Assembly: GCA_020687485.1 (NCBI GenBank)
Contig: JAJEQR010000008.1
Location: 46,220-110,219 of the forward strand
Origin: Hominifimenecus microfluidus
GTDB taxonomy: Bacteria > Bacillota > Clostridia > Lachnospirales > Lachnospiraceae
Direction: 5' to 3'
DNA length: 64,000 nt
Part shown: positions 16,508 to 24,392 of the stretch, piece after piece
How positions within the stretch are numbered: position 1 is the stretch's first letter
How the letters are laid out: each line of letters begins with the position of its first letter
The notes under the pieces: generated by a model
Database searches by the model: none
What the model saw: the letters and a program-made list of their open reading frames with translations, nothing else
What the model was told of the DNA's origin: nothing
Made by a program: the position numbers and the translations under genes

Positions 16508-16548
16508 AGAAAGCCTTCATGAAGTTTTGTTCATGGGGGCTTTCTTTT
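16508..16548 (+). terminator. Rho-independent terminator after the nuclease remnant
   Basis: GAAAGCC (16509-16515) pairs with GGCTTTC (16538-16544), with an inner CATGAA/TTCATG stem, followed by TTTTGT. Confidence 0.75.
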
Positions 16549-16621
16549 GTCGGGCCGTATATATAAATTCAGAGGCGTTTCGCCTGGTTGAATTTATGTA
16601 AAAAAGTTTTATAAAAAGATA

Positions 16622-16650
16622 TTGACAACAGGAAAATCCTCTGCTATAAT
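16622..16650 (+). promoter_or_regulatory. Consensus promoter of the sulfatase operon
   Basis: Exact TTGACA (16622-16627), a 17-base spacer and exact TATAAT (16645-16650). Transcription should begin near 16657, leaving a leader of about 80 bases before the sulfatase ATG. Confidence 0.9.
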
Positions 16651-16664
16651 CAAACCATCAAAAG

Positions 16665-16679
16665 GTAAAACGGTTTTAC
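16665..16679. promoter_or_regulatory. Palindromic operator downstream of the sulfatase promoter
   Basis: GTAAAACGGTTTTAC is a perfect palindrome around one central base, placed at about +9 to +23, where a bound repressor would block transcription. Its form fits LacI-family sites, and ROK repressors also use A/T-rich palindromes; the ROK gene at 22462 is the only regulator in the operon. Confidence 0.75.
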
Positions 16680-16735
16680 AAAAAAACAAAACTAAGCGTA
16701 AGAAAAGACAGAAACATAAAACGGGAGATATGCTT

Positions 16736-18250
16736 ATGAGGGTTATTATGCTTATGTACGACACTTTATGCCGCCATATGCTTTCCACGTATGGCTGCGA
16801 CTGGGTGCGTACACCGAATTTTGAACGGCTGGCGGAGCGGTCTGTTCAGTTCAACAATTCCTATGCCGGAAGCCTGCCGTGCATGCCCGCCCGGCGGGAG
16901 CTACATACCGGAAGACTGAACTTCCTGCACCGAAGCTGGGGGCCGATGGAGCCGTTCGACGATTCCATGCCGGAGATCCTGAAGAAGAACGGGATCTGGA
17001 GTCATTTGATCAGTGATCATCACCATTACTGGCAGGATGGAGGAGCGACGTATCATACGCGCTACAGCAGCTGGGAGATTATTCGCGGGCAGGAGGGCGA
17101 TCCGTACCGCGGAATTATCCGCGAACCGGACATTCCGGAATGTGTAGTGAGAAAGCCGGGGCCTTTCTTCCGCCAGGACTGGGTGAACCGCGGATTTGTG
17201 AAATCGGAATACGATATGCCGCAGTATAAGACCATGAAGGGCGGTCTGGAATTCATTCGTCAGAACCTGACGGAGGATAACTGGTTCCTTCATATTGAGA
17301 CATTCGATCCGCACGAACCGTACTTCACGCTGGAGCATTACAAGAGCCTGTATCCGCATGAATATCACGGAAAGAATTTCGACTGGCCTCCCTACATGCC
17401 GGTGACGGAGAGCGAAGAGGAAGTCGCTCATGCCCGCTATGAATTCGCAGCGCTGATGAGCATGTGCGATCACTACCTGGGTGAGCTGCTGAATGTTATG
17501 GACGAGTTCGATATGTGGAAGGATACCATGCTGATCGTGAATACGGATCATGGCTGGCTGCTCGGTGAGCATGACTGGTGGGGCAAGTGTACGGCACCCT
17601 TCTATAATGAAGTTGCTCAGACGCCGCTGTATATCTGGGATCCCCGGTGCGGTTGCAGAGGAGAGACGAGAGAGGCTCTGGTACAGACGATCGATATGGC
17701 GCCGACAATCCTGGGAGCCTTCGGGCTGGATATTCCGGAGGATATGCAGGGATTTGACCTGGCAGAGACGATTGCTTCCGACAGGTCTGTGCGGGAAGCC
17801 GGCCTGTTCGGAATCTTCGGCGGACAGGTGAATATTACGGATGGACGCTACGTATATATGAGAGCTCCGAATGCGGAATTTGACGGGAATCCGTATGCCG
17901 GACAGAACCTGTATAATTACACATTGATGCCGACACATATCAGCAGTTTCTTCCGGCTGGATGAATTAAGAACCGCGACGCTGGCGGAGCCTTTCCACTT
18001 TACGAAGGGTGTACCGGTGCTGAAGACTTCGGGAGAAATCAAGCTGACAATCACGCCGCAGGGCACGAAGCCGGACTTTATCCGCTATAAGAACGAGCTC
18101 TTTGATCTGAAAGAAGATCCGGGACAGAAGCATCCAATCGATGATGCGGAGACAGAGGAACGGCTGATCCGCCAGATGGTGGGACTGATGCAGGAGAACG
18201 AGGCTCCGGCAGAGCAGTATGTGCGCCTGGGCCTGCAGGATTACGTATAA
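16736..18250 (+). CDS. Type I sulfatase (Cys-type, needs formylglycine maturation)
   Basis: A 504-residue sulfatase hydrolysing a sulfate ester. The FGly motif is C49-M-P-A-R with L-H-T-G at 56-59, so Cys49 would be converted to formylglycine. Asp9 in MYDTL at the N-terminus and NTDHGWLLGEH (about residue 260-270) supply the expected metal ligands. There is no signal peptide, so the enzyme is cytoplasmic and its substrate must be imported, which fits the TTT transporter genes that follow; the maturase is at 21327. I chose ATG 16736 (GGGAG 8 bases upstream); ATG 16730 is too close to that site, and the open frame back to 16622 starts within the promoter. Confidence 0.93.
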   Translation: MRVIMLMYDTLCRHMLSTYGCDWVRTPNFERLAERSVQFNNSYAGSLPCMPARRELHTGRLNFLHRSWGPMEPFDDSMPEILKKNGIWSHLISDHHHYWQDGGATYHTRYSSWEIIRGQEGDPYRGIIREPDIPECVVRKPGPFFRQDWVNRGFVKSEYDMPQYKTMKGGLEFIRQNLTEDNWFLHIETFDPHEPYFTLEHYKSLYPHEYHGKNFDWPPYMPVTESEEEVAHARYEFAALMSMCDHYLGELLNVMDEFDMWKDTMLIVNTDHGWLLGEHDWWGKCTAPFYNEVAQTPLYIWDPRCGCRGETREALVQTIDMAPTILGAFGLDIPEDMQGFDLAETIASDRSVREAGLFGIFGGQVNITDGRYVYMRAPNAEFDGNPYAGQNLYNYTLMPTHISSFFRLDELRTATLAEPFHFTKGVPVLKTSGEIKLTITPQGTKPDFIRYKNELFDLKEDPGQKHPIDDAETEERLIRQMVGLMQENEAPAEQYVRLGLQDYV

Positions 18251-18264
18251 AAAGGAGAATGGGT

Positions 18265-19221
18265 ATGAAGAAAGAAACAGCAGCAATCGCAATGGCAGTT
18301 ACTCTGGCGGCAGTTAGTCTTGGCGCATGCGGTGGGAATGGAGCATTTCCCAGCAAGGAAATTACGATGACAGTTCCCTTCGGCAGCGGCGGAAGCGCGG
18401 ATCTTCTCGCAAGAACGCTGGCGGAACCGGCAGGAACCGCTCTCGGCAAGAATGTAGTAGTAACGAATGTGACCGGAGCTTCCGGCACAGTGGGAACGGC
18501 GCAGACGGCGGATGCGGATGCTGACGGCTATAACCTGATGTTCGTGACTTCCGCTCCGATTACGATTCAGCCCTACTTCATGGAAGGTCTGACGTATACG
18601 GCGGATTCCTTCGATTATCTGTGCAATGTGGCGAGTGAACCGACCTGCATCGCCGTAAAGGGCGACTCTCCGTATCAGACGCTAGACGATCTGATCGCGG
18701 CAGGGCAGAGCGGAACTATTTCCCTGGGAAATACCGGCGTGGGCACGCTGCATTATCTCTTCCAGATCGAGCTGTTCCGCCAGGCAGGCGTGGACTATAA
18801 GCAGGTGGCCTTTGAAGGAGGCGCAAAGCTCGTAACCGGACTGCTGGGCGGCAATGTAGACGCGATTTCGACGGTTGTATCCGAAATGTATGATTACGTG
18901 GAATCCGGCGAGATCCGAATCCTGGCGGTATCTACAGCGGAGCGCTCGGATCTTTATCCGGATATCCCTACCGTAAAGGAATGCGGTTATGACCTTGCGA
19001 TGTCTCTGGATTTCTTCGTAGTAGCTCCGGCCGGACTTCCGGATGATGTGAAAAAGACGCTGACGGATGCTTTCCAGACGGCGGAGGAATCGGATGCGGT
19101 AACCGGATATCTTACGAACGCTCATGTATCTTCCGAATACATGGATGGCGACGCGCTGAAGGCGAAGGTGCAGGATGACAGCGAAGCTTACAAAGCGATC
19201 GTGGATTCTGTAAAGCAGTAA
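18265..19221 (+). CDS. tctC: TTT-family substrate-binding lipoprotein (TctC-like)
   Basis: A 318-residue extracytoplasmic solute-binding protein of the tripartite tricarboxylate transporter family. The lipobox LGAC at about residues 18-21 marks it as a lipoprotein. The ligand-binding loops look right: ITMTVPFGSGGSADLLAR near the start, TNVTGASGTVGT next, and the family-typical DIPTVKECGYD late in the protein. Members bind small carboxylates, aromatic acids and similar anions; here a sulfated acid is likely given the sulfatase. The start is ATG 18265, 7 bases after AGGAG; the ATG at 18259 is too close to the ribosome site. Confidence 0.9.
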   Translation: MKKETAAIAMAVTLAAVSLGACGGNGAFPSKEITMTVPFGSGGSADLLARTLAEPAGTALGKNVVVTNVTGASGTVGTAQTADADADGYNLMFVTSAPITIQPYFMEGLTYTADSFDYLCNVASEPTCIAVKGDSPYQTLDDLIAAGQSGTISLGNTGVGTLHYLFQIELFRQAGVDYKQVAFEGGAKLVTGLLGGNVDAISTVVSEMYDYVESGEIRILAVSTAERSDLYPDIPTVKECGYDLAMSLDFFVVAPAGLPDDVKKTLTDAFQTAEESDAVTGYLTNAHVSSEYMDGDALKAKVQDDSEAYKAIVDSVKQ

Positions 19222-19243
19222 TCGGGAAAGGATGTGAACCTGC

Positions 19244-19720
19244 ATGCCGGATTATATCAAGAAAATGATTCCCTCTGCGGTAATCCTGCTGATCGATGCG
19301 ATTTTGTTTCTATTGATTCCCAGTCAGGTAAAGGTGCTGACAGACGGCCTGGTAACCACGCGGTTTATGCCATATGTCGTGACCGGAATGATCGGACTCA
19401 GCGCGGCGGTTGACCTGCTGCAGACCTTTATCAAAGGACGGCGCGCGGAAGCGGCGTCCACCGGGAAGCGCTACTTCTCCGGTAAGGGTTTTCTTCGGGT
19501 TGTGGGAGCCATGGCTGCACTTGCGGTGTACCTGATGCTGATGCCGACAATTGGCTTCGTAGTGGACAGTGTCCTGCTGTGTGTGGTTACGATGCTGCTC
19601 CTTGGCAACCGAAACGTGAAGCAGATCCTGCTGGTTTCTGTACTGCTGTCGTTTGGAGTGTACTGCCTGTTCAAGCTGGGACTCAGTCTTCGTCTCCCTG
19701 CCGGTTTCTTCTTTTTCTGA
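19244..19720 (+). CDS. tctB: TTT small membrane subunit (TctB-like)
   Basis: A 158-residue protein with four hydrophobic helices (SAVILLIDAILFLLIP; VVTGMIGLSAAVDLL; VVGAMAALAVYLMLMP; a last pair ending SLRLPAGFFFF), the layout of TctB. It joins the large TctA subunit to form the membrane channel of the secondary, ion-driven transporter. It lies 22 bases after tctC and 15 before tctA, with a clear ribosome site for each. TctB sequences are poorly conserved, so the call relies on topology plus position. Confidence 0.88.
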   Translation: MPDYIKKMIPSAVILLIDAILFLLIPSQVKVLTDGLVTTRFMPYVVTGMIGLSAAVDLLQTFIKGRRAEAASTGKRYFSGKGFLRVVGAMAALAVYLMLMPTIGFVVDSVLLCVVTMLLLGNRNVKQILLVSVLLSFGVYCLFKLGLSLRLPAGFFFF

Positions 19721-19735
19721 CAAGGAGGGTGAGAA

Positions 19736-21232
19736 ATGCTGTCAAATATTGGTACAGTCTTAGGGAATATGGTTTCCCTGGAAATGTTCGTCTGTATGTT
19801 TATCGGAGTGGCGGTCGGCATTGTTGTCGGCGCGCTGCCCGGACTCAGCGCGACGCTCGCTGTGGCGCTGATGCTTCCCTTTACTTTCAGTCTGGATGCA
19901 ACCGCCGGAATTATCCTGCTGATTGGCGCTTACTGCGGCGGCGTATATGGCGGTTCCATCACGGCGATCCTGATAAAGACGCCGGGTACGCCGGCGTCGG
20001 TCGCCAGTATCGCGGACGGATATGGCATGACGAAGAAAGGACGCGCTTATGACGCGCTGATGTACAGCCTGTATGTATCTGTAATCGGTGGACTTCTGAG
20101 CGGACTGGCGCTGCTGTTCATCGCGCCTCTGATCGCGAAGCTTGCGGTGAATTTCGGACCGCCGGAATACTTTGCGCTGGCAGTCTTCGGACTTACGATC
20201 ATCGCTTCTGTGAGCGGCAAGTCGCTGGCGAAAGGTCTGCTGATGGCAGGACTCGGATTGCTGATCTGCTGCGTAGGCATGGACCCTTACGAAGGCCAGG
20301 CCAGATTTGTATTCGGAAAGAGCTCGCTCTATGCCGGAATCGGTATGGTTCCTGTGATGATCGGAGTCTTCGCGATTGCGGAAGTCTTCAACCAGATCGA
20401 GGTACATATCAAATCAGTAGCCTCGGATGTGGGCGATATCAAGGTGAAGAAGGATGAGAAATTCTCCTTTAAGAATGTGATTCCTCACTGGGCGAATATC
20501 CTGAAGGCGAGCATTACCGGTATTATCATCGGAGCCATTCCGGGAACCGGCGGCGCAATTGCTTCGTTCCTGGCATACAACAATGAGAAAAACTCCTCGA
20601 AACATCCGGAGGAATTCGGCGAGGGCAGCGAGGCCGGGCTGATTGCGGCGGAGACAGCGAAGAATGCAACGACCGGAGCGACATTGATTCCCATGCTGAC
20701 GCTGGGAATCCCCGGAGATACCGTAACGGCGATCCTTCTGGGCGCGCTGACGATTCACGGGCTGAGCACCGGACCGAAGCTCTTTACGGAGCACGGCGTT
20801 CTGGTATATACCGTAATCCTTGGTTTCTTCTTCGTAAATATTATCATGCTTCTTGAAGGCAAGGCGGCGATCCGCTGGTTCGCGAAGATTACTTCCGTGC
20901 CGTCGTCGATTCTGATGCCGATTATCCTGATCCTCTGCCTGGTGGGCGCGTATTCCAGTAACAATAACTGGAGCTCCGTCGGTATTGCGGTTTTCTCCGG
21001 ATTTATCGGATACATTCTGCAGAAGTTTGAGTTCCCGATGGCGCCTCTGCTGATTGCTATGGTGCTGGAATCTCTGACGGAGATGTCGCTGCGGCAGTCC
21101 CTGATTATGTCGGATAACAGCCTTTCGATCTTCGTGACAAGACCGATCTGCCTGATCTTCCTGATCCTTTCTCTCGGATCGATCATGCTTCCTTTCTTTA
21201 AGAATCGGAAGAATAAAGCGAAAGCGGCTTAA
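19736..21232 (+). CDS. tctA: TTT large membrane subunit (TctA-like)
   Basis: A 498-residue protein with about 12 helices and the family hallmarks GALPGLSATLAVALMLPFTF near the N-terminus, GAYCGGVYGGSITAIL-KTPGTPAS soon after, and a second matching half with GAIPGTGGAIASFLAY and TLGIPGDTVTAILLGAL. The two Gly/Pro-rich signatures reflect the internal repeat of TctA. It forms the transport path for the ligand delivered by the lipoprotein at 18265. The ribosome site is AAGGAGG. A strong terminator at 21241-21266 follows, so the maturase and regulator downstream have their own promoter. Confidence 0.94.
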   Translation: MLSNIGTVLGNMVSLEMFVCMFIGVAVGIVVGALPGLSATLAVALMLPFTFSLDATAGIILLIGAYCGGVYGGSITAILIKTPGTPASVASIADGYGMTKKGRAYDALMYSLYVSVIGGLLSGLALLFIAPLIAKLAVNFGPPEYFALAVFGLTIIASVSGKSLAKGLLMAGLGLLICCVGMDPYEGQARFVFGKSSLYAGIGMVPVMIGVFAIAEVFNQIEVHIKSVASDVGDIKVKKDEKFSFKNVIPHWANILKASITGIIIGAIPGTGGAIASFLAYNNEKNSSKHPEEFGEGSEAGLIAAETAKNATTGATLIPMLTLGIPGDTVTAILLGALTIHGLSTGPKLFTEHGVLVYTVILGFFFVNIIMLLEGKAAIRWFAKITSVPSSILMPIILILCLVGAYSSNNNWSSVGIAVFSGFIGYILQKFEFPMAPLLIAMVLESLTEMSLRQSLIMSDNSLSIFVTRPICLIFLILSLGSIMLPFFKNRKNKAKAA

Positions 21233-21240
21233 AAGTGCGC

Positions 21241-21266
21241 AGCCCCCGGTTTCCGGGGGCTTGTTC
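21241..21266 (+). terminator. Rho-independent terminator after tctA
   Basis: AGCCCCCGG (21241-21249), loop TTT, CCGGGGGCT (21253-21261), then TGTTCT. The stem is very GC-rich and the T-tract weak, so some read-through into the maturase is possible. Confidence 0.8.
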
Positions 21267-21290
21267 TGTCCGGGAGGGATATGTTATACT
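21261..21290 (+). promoter_or_regulatory. Promoter of the sulfatase-maturase gene
   Basis: TTGTTC (21261-21266), an 18-base spacer and TATACT (21285-21290). The -35 box overlaps the tail of the tctA terminator. Confidence 0.55.
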
Positions 21291-21326
21291 GATTCAGAGA
21301 AAAACAGGAAAAGTGAGTGAACAATT

Positions 21327-22457
21327 ATGAAAAATCTCAGCATTATGATAAAACCGGCCTCTGGCGGATGCAATCTGCGCTGCAGGTATTGCTTCTATGC
21401 CGATATCACAGAGCACCGAGAGGTGGTTTCCTACGGGAAAATGTCCGAAGAGACGCTGGAGACTCTGGTGAAGAAAGCGCTGGAAGAGTCGGAAGAAAGC
21501 TGCACATTTGTGTTTCAGGGCGGTGAACCGACGTTGGCCGGTCTTGATTTCTTCCGGTCGCTGGCCGTGTTTCAGCAGCAGTATCGAAAGAAAGGACAGA
21601 CTGTTCATAATGCGATCCAGACGAACGGGACTCTGCTTACCAGAGAGTGGGTGGAGTTTCTGGCGAAACACCATTTTCTGATGGGGATTTCAGTGGACGG
21701 GAATAGGAAAGTTCACGATGATCTGCGGCCGGACAGTCAGGGAAAAGGCACATTTCAGCGGGTATTTCAGACCGTAGAGATGCTAAAGAAAGCCGGTGTG
21801 GATTACAATATTTTGACAGTGGTTACCAGGCAAAGCGCGCGCCATATCCAACAGATCTACGGGCAGTACCGGAAATACGGCTGGAATTACATGCAGTTTA
21901 TTCCTTGCCTGGATGAATATGACGCAGAGCGCGGGAGCTCGTTCTATTCACTGAAGCCGGAGCAATATGTCCGCTTCCTGAAGGATCTGTTCGACGTATG
22001 GTATCAGGATATCCGAAGCGGCAATTACGTATATATCCGTTATTTTGAAAATCTGGTGGGAATTCTGATGGGGGTGGAACCGGAGAGCTGCGGGCTTCTG
22101 GGCGGCTGTCATGCACAGCTGGTCGTTGAGGCGGACGGCAGCGCCTATCCCTGTGATTTTTATGTGACAGATTCGTACCGCATGGGGAATATACGGGAAT
22201 CCGGCCTGGCGGAATTATTATCCTATGATACGGCAAAGCGCTTTGAACAGGAATCGTATCCGCCGCATCCGGATTGTATATCCTGCCGTTATGGCTATCT
22301 CTGCCGCGGCGGCTGCCGCCGTGACCGGGATTATCGGGGGACGATCGGCAGGAATTATTACTGTGAATCATTGCTGGAGTTCTTCGTTTATGCGGAGCCG
22401 AGACTCCGTGAGGCAGCTGCGATCTATCGATCCGGTGTGCTGGGAAGGAAAGTGTGA
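21327..22457 (+). CDS. Anaerobic sulfatase-maturating enzyme (radical SAM, SPASM)
   Basis: A 376-residue radical SAM protein that oxidises the active-site Cys of sulfatases to formylglycine without oxygen. The SAM cluster motif is C15-x3-C19-x2-C22 (CNLRCRYC), preceded by MIKPASGG as in anSME. FQGGEPTLAG is the GGEP SAM-binding strand. The C-terminal SPASM region holds the Cys set CGLLGGC, CDFY, CISCRYGYLC, RGGC and YYC for two extra 4Fe-4S clusters. It lies in the same locus as its probable client, whose CMPAR motif is the Cys type. The ribosome site is weak, which may keep levels low. Confidence 0.93.
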   Translation: MKNLSIMIKPASGGCNLRCRYCFYADITEHREVVSYGKMSEETLETLVKKALEESEESCTFVFQGGEPTLAGLDFFRSLAVFQQQYRKKGQTVHNAIQTNGTLLTREWVEFLAKHHFLMGISVDGNRKVHDDLRPDSQGKGTFQRVFQTVEMLKKAGVDYNILTVVTRQSARHIQQIYGQYRKYGWNYMQFIPCLDEYDAERGSSFYSLKPEQYVRFLKDLFDVWYQDIRSGNYVYIRYFENLVGILMGVEPESCGLLGGCHAQLVVEADGSAYPCDFYVTDSYRMGNIRESGLAELLSYDTAKRFEQESYPPHPDCISCRYGYLCRGGCRRDRDYRGTIGRNYYCESLLEFFVYAEPRLREAAAIYRSGVLGRKV

Positions 22458-22461
22458 GCCT

Positions 22462-23643
22462 ATGAAGAAAGAAAGCAGTGAGAAGTCATTCGAACTGATG
22501 AAGCGGAATAATATCGGGCTGGTATATCAAACGATTCTGGCCCATTCTCCTTTATCACGTTCCGATATCTCGGTGAGAACCGGGCTGAATAAGATGACCG
22601 TGACGAATTGTGTCCGGTCTCTGCTTGAGACAGAGCTCATCTATGAGATGACGAACGGAGAGGGGCCTACGGGACGGAAACCAATCCAGCTGTCCCTGAA
22701 TGTGAGAGCCGGTGTGCTGATTGGCGTAGAACTCAATATCCTGTCTTGCCAGATTCTTGTCACAGATATCGCAGGAAACATTCTGGAGCAGCGGGTGGAT
22801 ACAGCGATCGCGAAGAATCCGCAGTCCTTTGTCCGTGAAATCTCCCGGACGGCACGGCGCTGCAGGGAGCAGTACGGTGACTGGAAATACGGAGTCATCG
22901 GCGTCGGGATCGCGCTTCCCGGCAACTACGACCGGGAGACAGGCTGCGTGGCCTATATCTCGAACATGCAGAACTGGAACGGCTTCCCGATTATAGACGC
23001 ATTTCGTCAGGAACTTCCGGATGTGCCTGTGGCATGCCAGAATGCGGGCCGGGCCGGAGCGATCGGTGAGCGCTACTTCGGATTGTTCCGCCAGGGGGAG
23101 CATTTTGCGTATGTCCACGGGGCGAAGGGTCTGGCGCTCTCGATTGTGGATGCAGCGGGTCATCATGCTGGCGATCGTGGATTTCAGGGCAGATTCGGCC
23201 ATATGATTATCGATGTGAATGGACGCCCCTGTATCTGCGGCAACCGGGGCTGTCTGGAGCAGTACGCCTCCGTAGGCGCTCTCGGTGCGGCGGTATTCCC
23301 AGATCAGGATTTTGATTACCTGCATCTGCAGGAGCTGCTGAACTCTGCCAGGGAGGAGAATCCGGAGGTGATGAAAGCGCTGGAGGAGGTTATCTTCTAT
23401 CTGGCAGTTGGGATTGTAAATATCATCAATTGCTTCAATCCGCATCAGGTATGTATCGGAGGCTATCTGGGAACCATTCTGCAGAACCGGGAGAAGGAAC
23501 TGACTGAACGGGTCAATTCCATGCTTCTGGAGCAGTTCCGGGATGAGCATAAGATCGTCTGCTCCCATCTGGATGAGTGGGGAGTGTCTTATGGCTGCAT
23601 CGCCGATTTGAGAAACCATCTCCTCGACCGGATGAGTCTGTAA
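22462..23643 (+). CDS. ROK-family transcriptional regulator
   Basis: A 393-residue NagC/XylR-type protein. Residues 15-80 form a winged helix-turn-helix (LSRSDISVRTGLNKMTVTN); the rest is a ROK sugar-kinase-like fold with the zinc motif C-x-CGNRGC-LEQY. Many ROK regulators bind a sugar or sugar phosphate, so the inducer may be the desulfated sugar product. It starts at ATG 22462, 4 bases after the maturase stop; the longer open frame to 22225 lies inside the maturase gene. As the only regulator here, it is the best candidate for the palindrome at 16665-16679. A terminator follows. Confidence 0.9.
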   Translation: MKKESSEKSFELMKRNNIGLVYQTILAHSPLSRSDISVRTGLNKMTVTNCVRSLLETELIYEMTNGEGPTGRKPIQLSLNVRAGVLIGVELNILSCQILVTDIAGNILEQRVDTAIAKNPQSFVREISRTARRCREQYGDWKYGVIGVGIALPGNYDRETGCVAYISNMQNWNGFPIIDAFRQELPDVPVACQNAGRAGAIGERYFGLFRQGEHFAYVHGAKGLALSIVDAAGHHAGDRGFQGRFGHMIIDVNGRPCICGNRGCLEQYASVGALGAAVFPDQDFDYLHLQELLNSAREENPEVMKALEEVIFYLAVGIVNIINCFNPHQVCIGGYLGTILQNREKELTERVNSMLLEQFRDEHKIVCSHLDEWGVSYGCIADLRNHLLDRMSL

Positions 23644-23658
23644 ATATCAGGTGTGAAA

Positions 23659-23705
23659 AAATCCCCTGCAGGTGAAACCTTTTCGGCTCTGCCCGCAGGG
23701 GATTT
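23659..23705. terminator. Bidirectional terminator between convergent genes
   Basis: AAATCCCCTGC (23659-23669) pairs perfectly with GCAGGGGATTT (23695-23705) around a 25-base loop, with A/T ends that give U-tracts both ways. Confidence 0.8.
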
Positions 23706-23719
23706 GTATTTGCGCTTTC

Positions 23720-24388
23720 TTAGTCTTCTTCCCTGGACCTCAGTCCGGCGACGGATGAGATCGGAAGTGAGAAGCAGATGGCTCCGGCTTTGGTTCCGGG
23801 ACCGGCTTTCTCGTTGATCGACTTTAAGATCGCAGCCTTCTCATCCGCATAGGCGATGATATAGACCATATCTTTCTCGTCGGCAAGGCTGACGCCGAAG
23901 AACTTCTCCGCGCGGGCGGCTCCGGTGCCTTTGGCGTGAAGAACGGTTCCGCCGCCTGCGCCTGCCGCGCGGGCCGCGTCCATGACGAAGTCGGAATAGC
24001 CTTCGTTCAGAATCACAACGATCAGTTCATGTTCAAAATTCATATCCGGTTTTCCTCCTATCTTCGCATGGTCGGTGAGGTAGGCAAGGGTCTTGCCGCC
24101 AACGACGCTCTTTAACGGGATCGTCAGCATGACGCCATTGCCGGGAATATCGATAAAGAGACGCCTCTTCGCGGATTTCAGCAGCTGCTCCGCTTCCGGC
24201 GCGCTGGCGACCGCGCTGGTAACGACCTTCTCCTTGGCATCCAGACCGTAGATAGCCAGAAGTTCGCTGGTGGCGGTTCCGCGCCCCGGCATACTGAGAA
24301 TCATATGCAGTCCGGCATCGCGGTAGAGCGTATTCATAATATCGCCCTTGTCATGATCAGTAATCGAGATAATATAATACAGTTCCAT
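23720..24388 (-). CDS. Tandem P-II-like regulator paired with a DUF1538 membrane protein
   Basis: A 222-residue protein made of two GlnB-like ferredoxin-fold halves: MELYYIISITDHDKGD... (about 1-105) and FEHELIVVILNEGYSDF... with AARAAGAGGGTVLHAKGTG (about 112-215). The second half keeps the Gly-rich turn of P-II (GAGGGTVLHARG type), where effectors bind; the first half has a degenerate version (GRGTATSELL). P-II-like proteins often gate the transporter encoded beside them, and this gene starts 4 bases after the stop of the DUF1538 gene. I chose ATG 24388; the longer frame to 24430 lies inside that gene. Confidence 0.85.
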   Translation of the reverse strand: MELYYIISITDHDKGDIMNTLYRDAGLHMILSMPGRGTATSELLAIYGLDAKEKVVTSAVASAPEAEQLLKSAKRRLFIDIPGNGVMLTIPLKSVVGGKTLAYLTDHAKIGGKPDMNFEHELIVVILNEGYSDFVMDAARAAGAGGGTVLHAKGTGAARAEKFFGVSLADEKDMVYIIAYADEKAAILKSINEKAGPGTKAGAICFSLPISSVAGLRSREED

Positions 24389-24392
24389 AACG

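Noticed and set aside
16622..16735. N-terminal extension of the sulfatase starting with TTG 16622
   Set aside because: The bases are the -35 and -10 boxes and the operator, and no ribosome site precedes them; ATG 16736 has GGGAG at correct distance.
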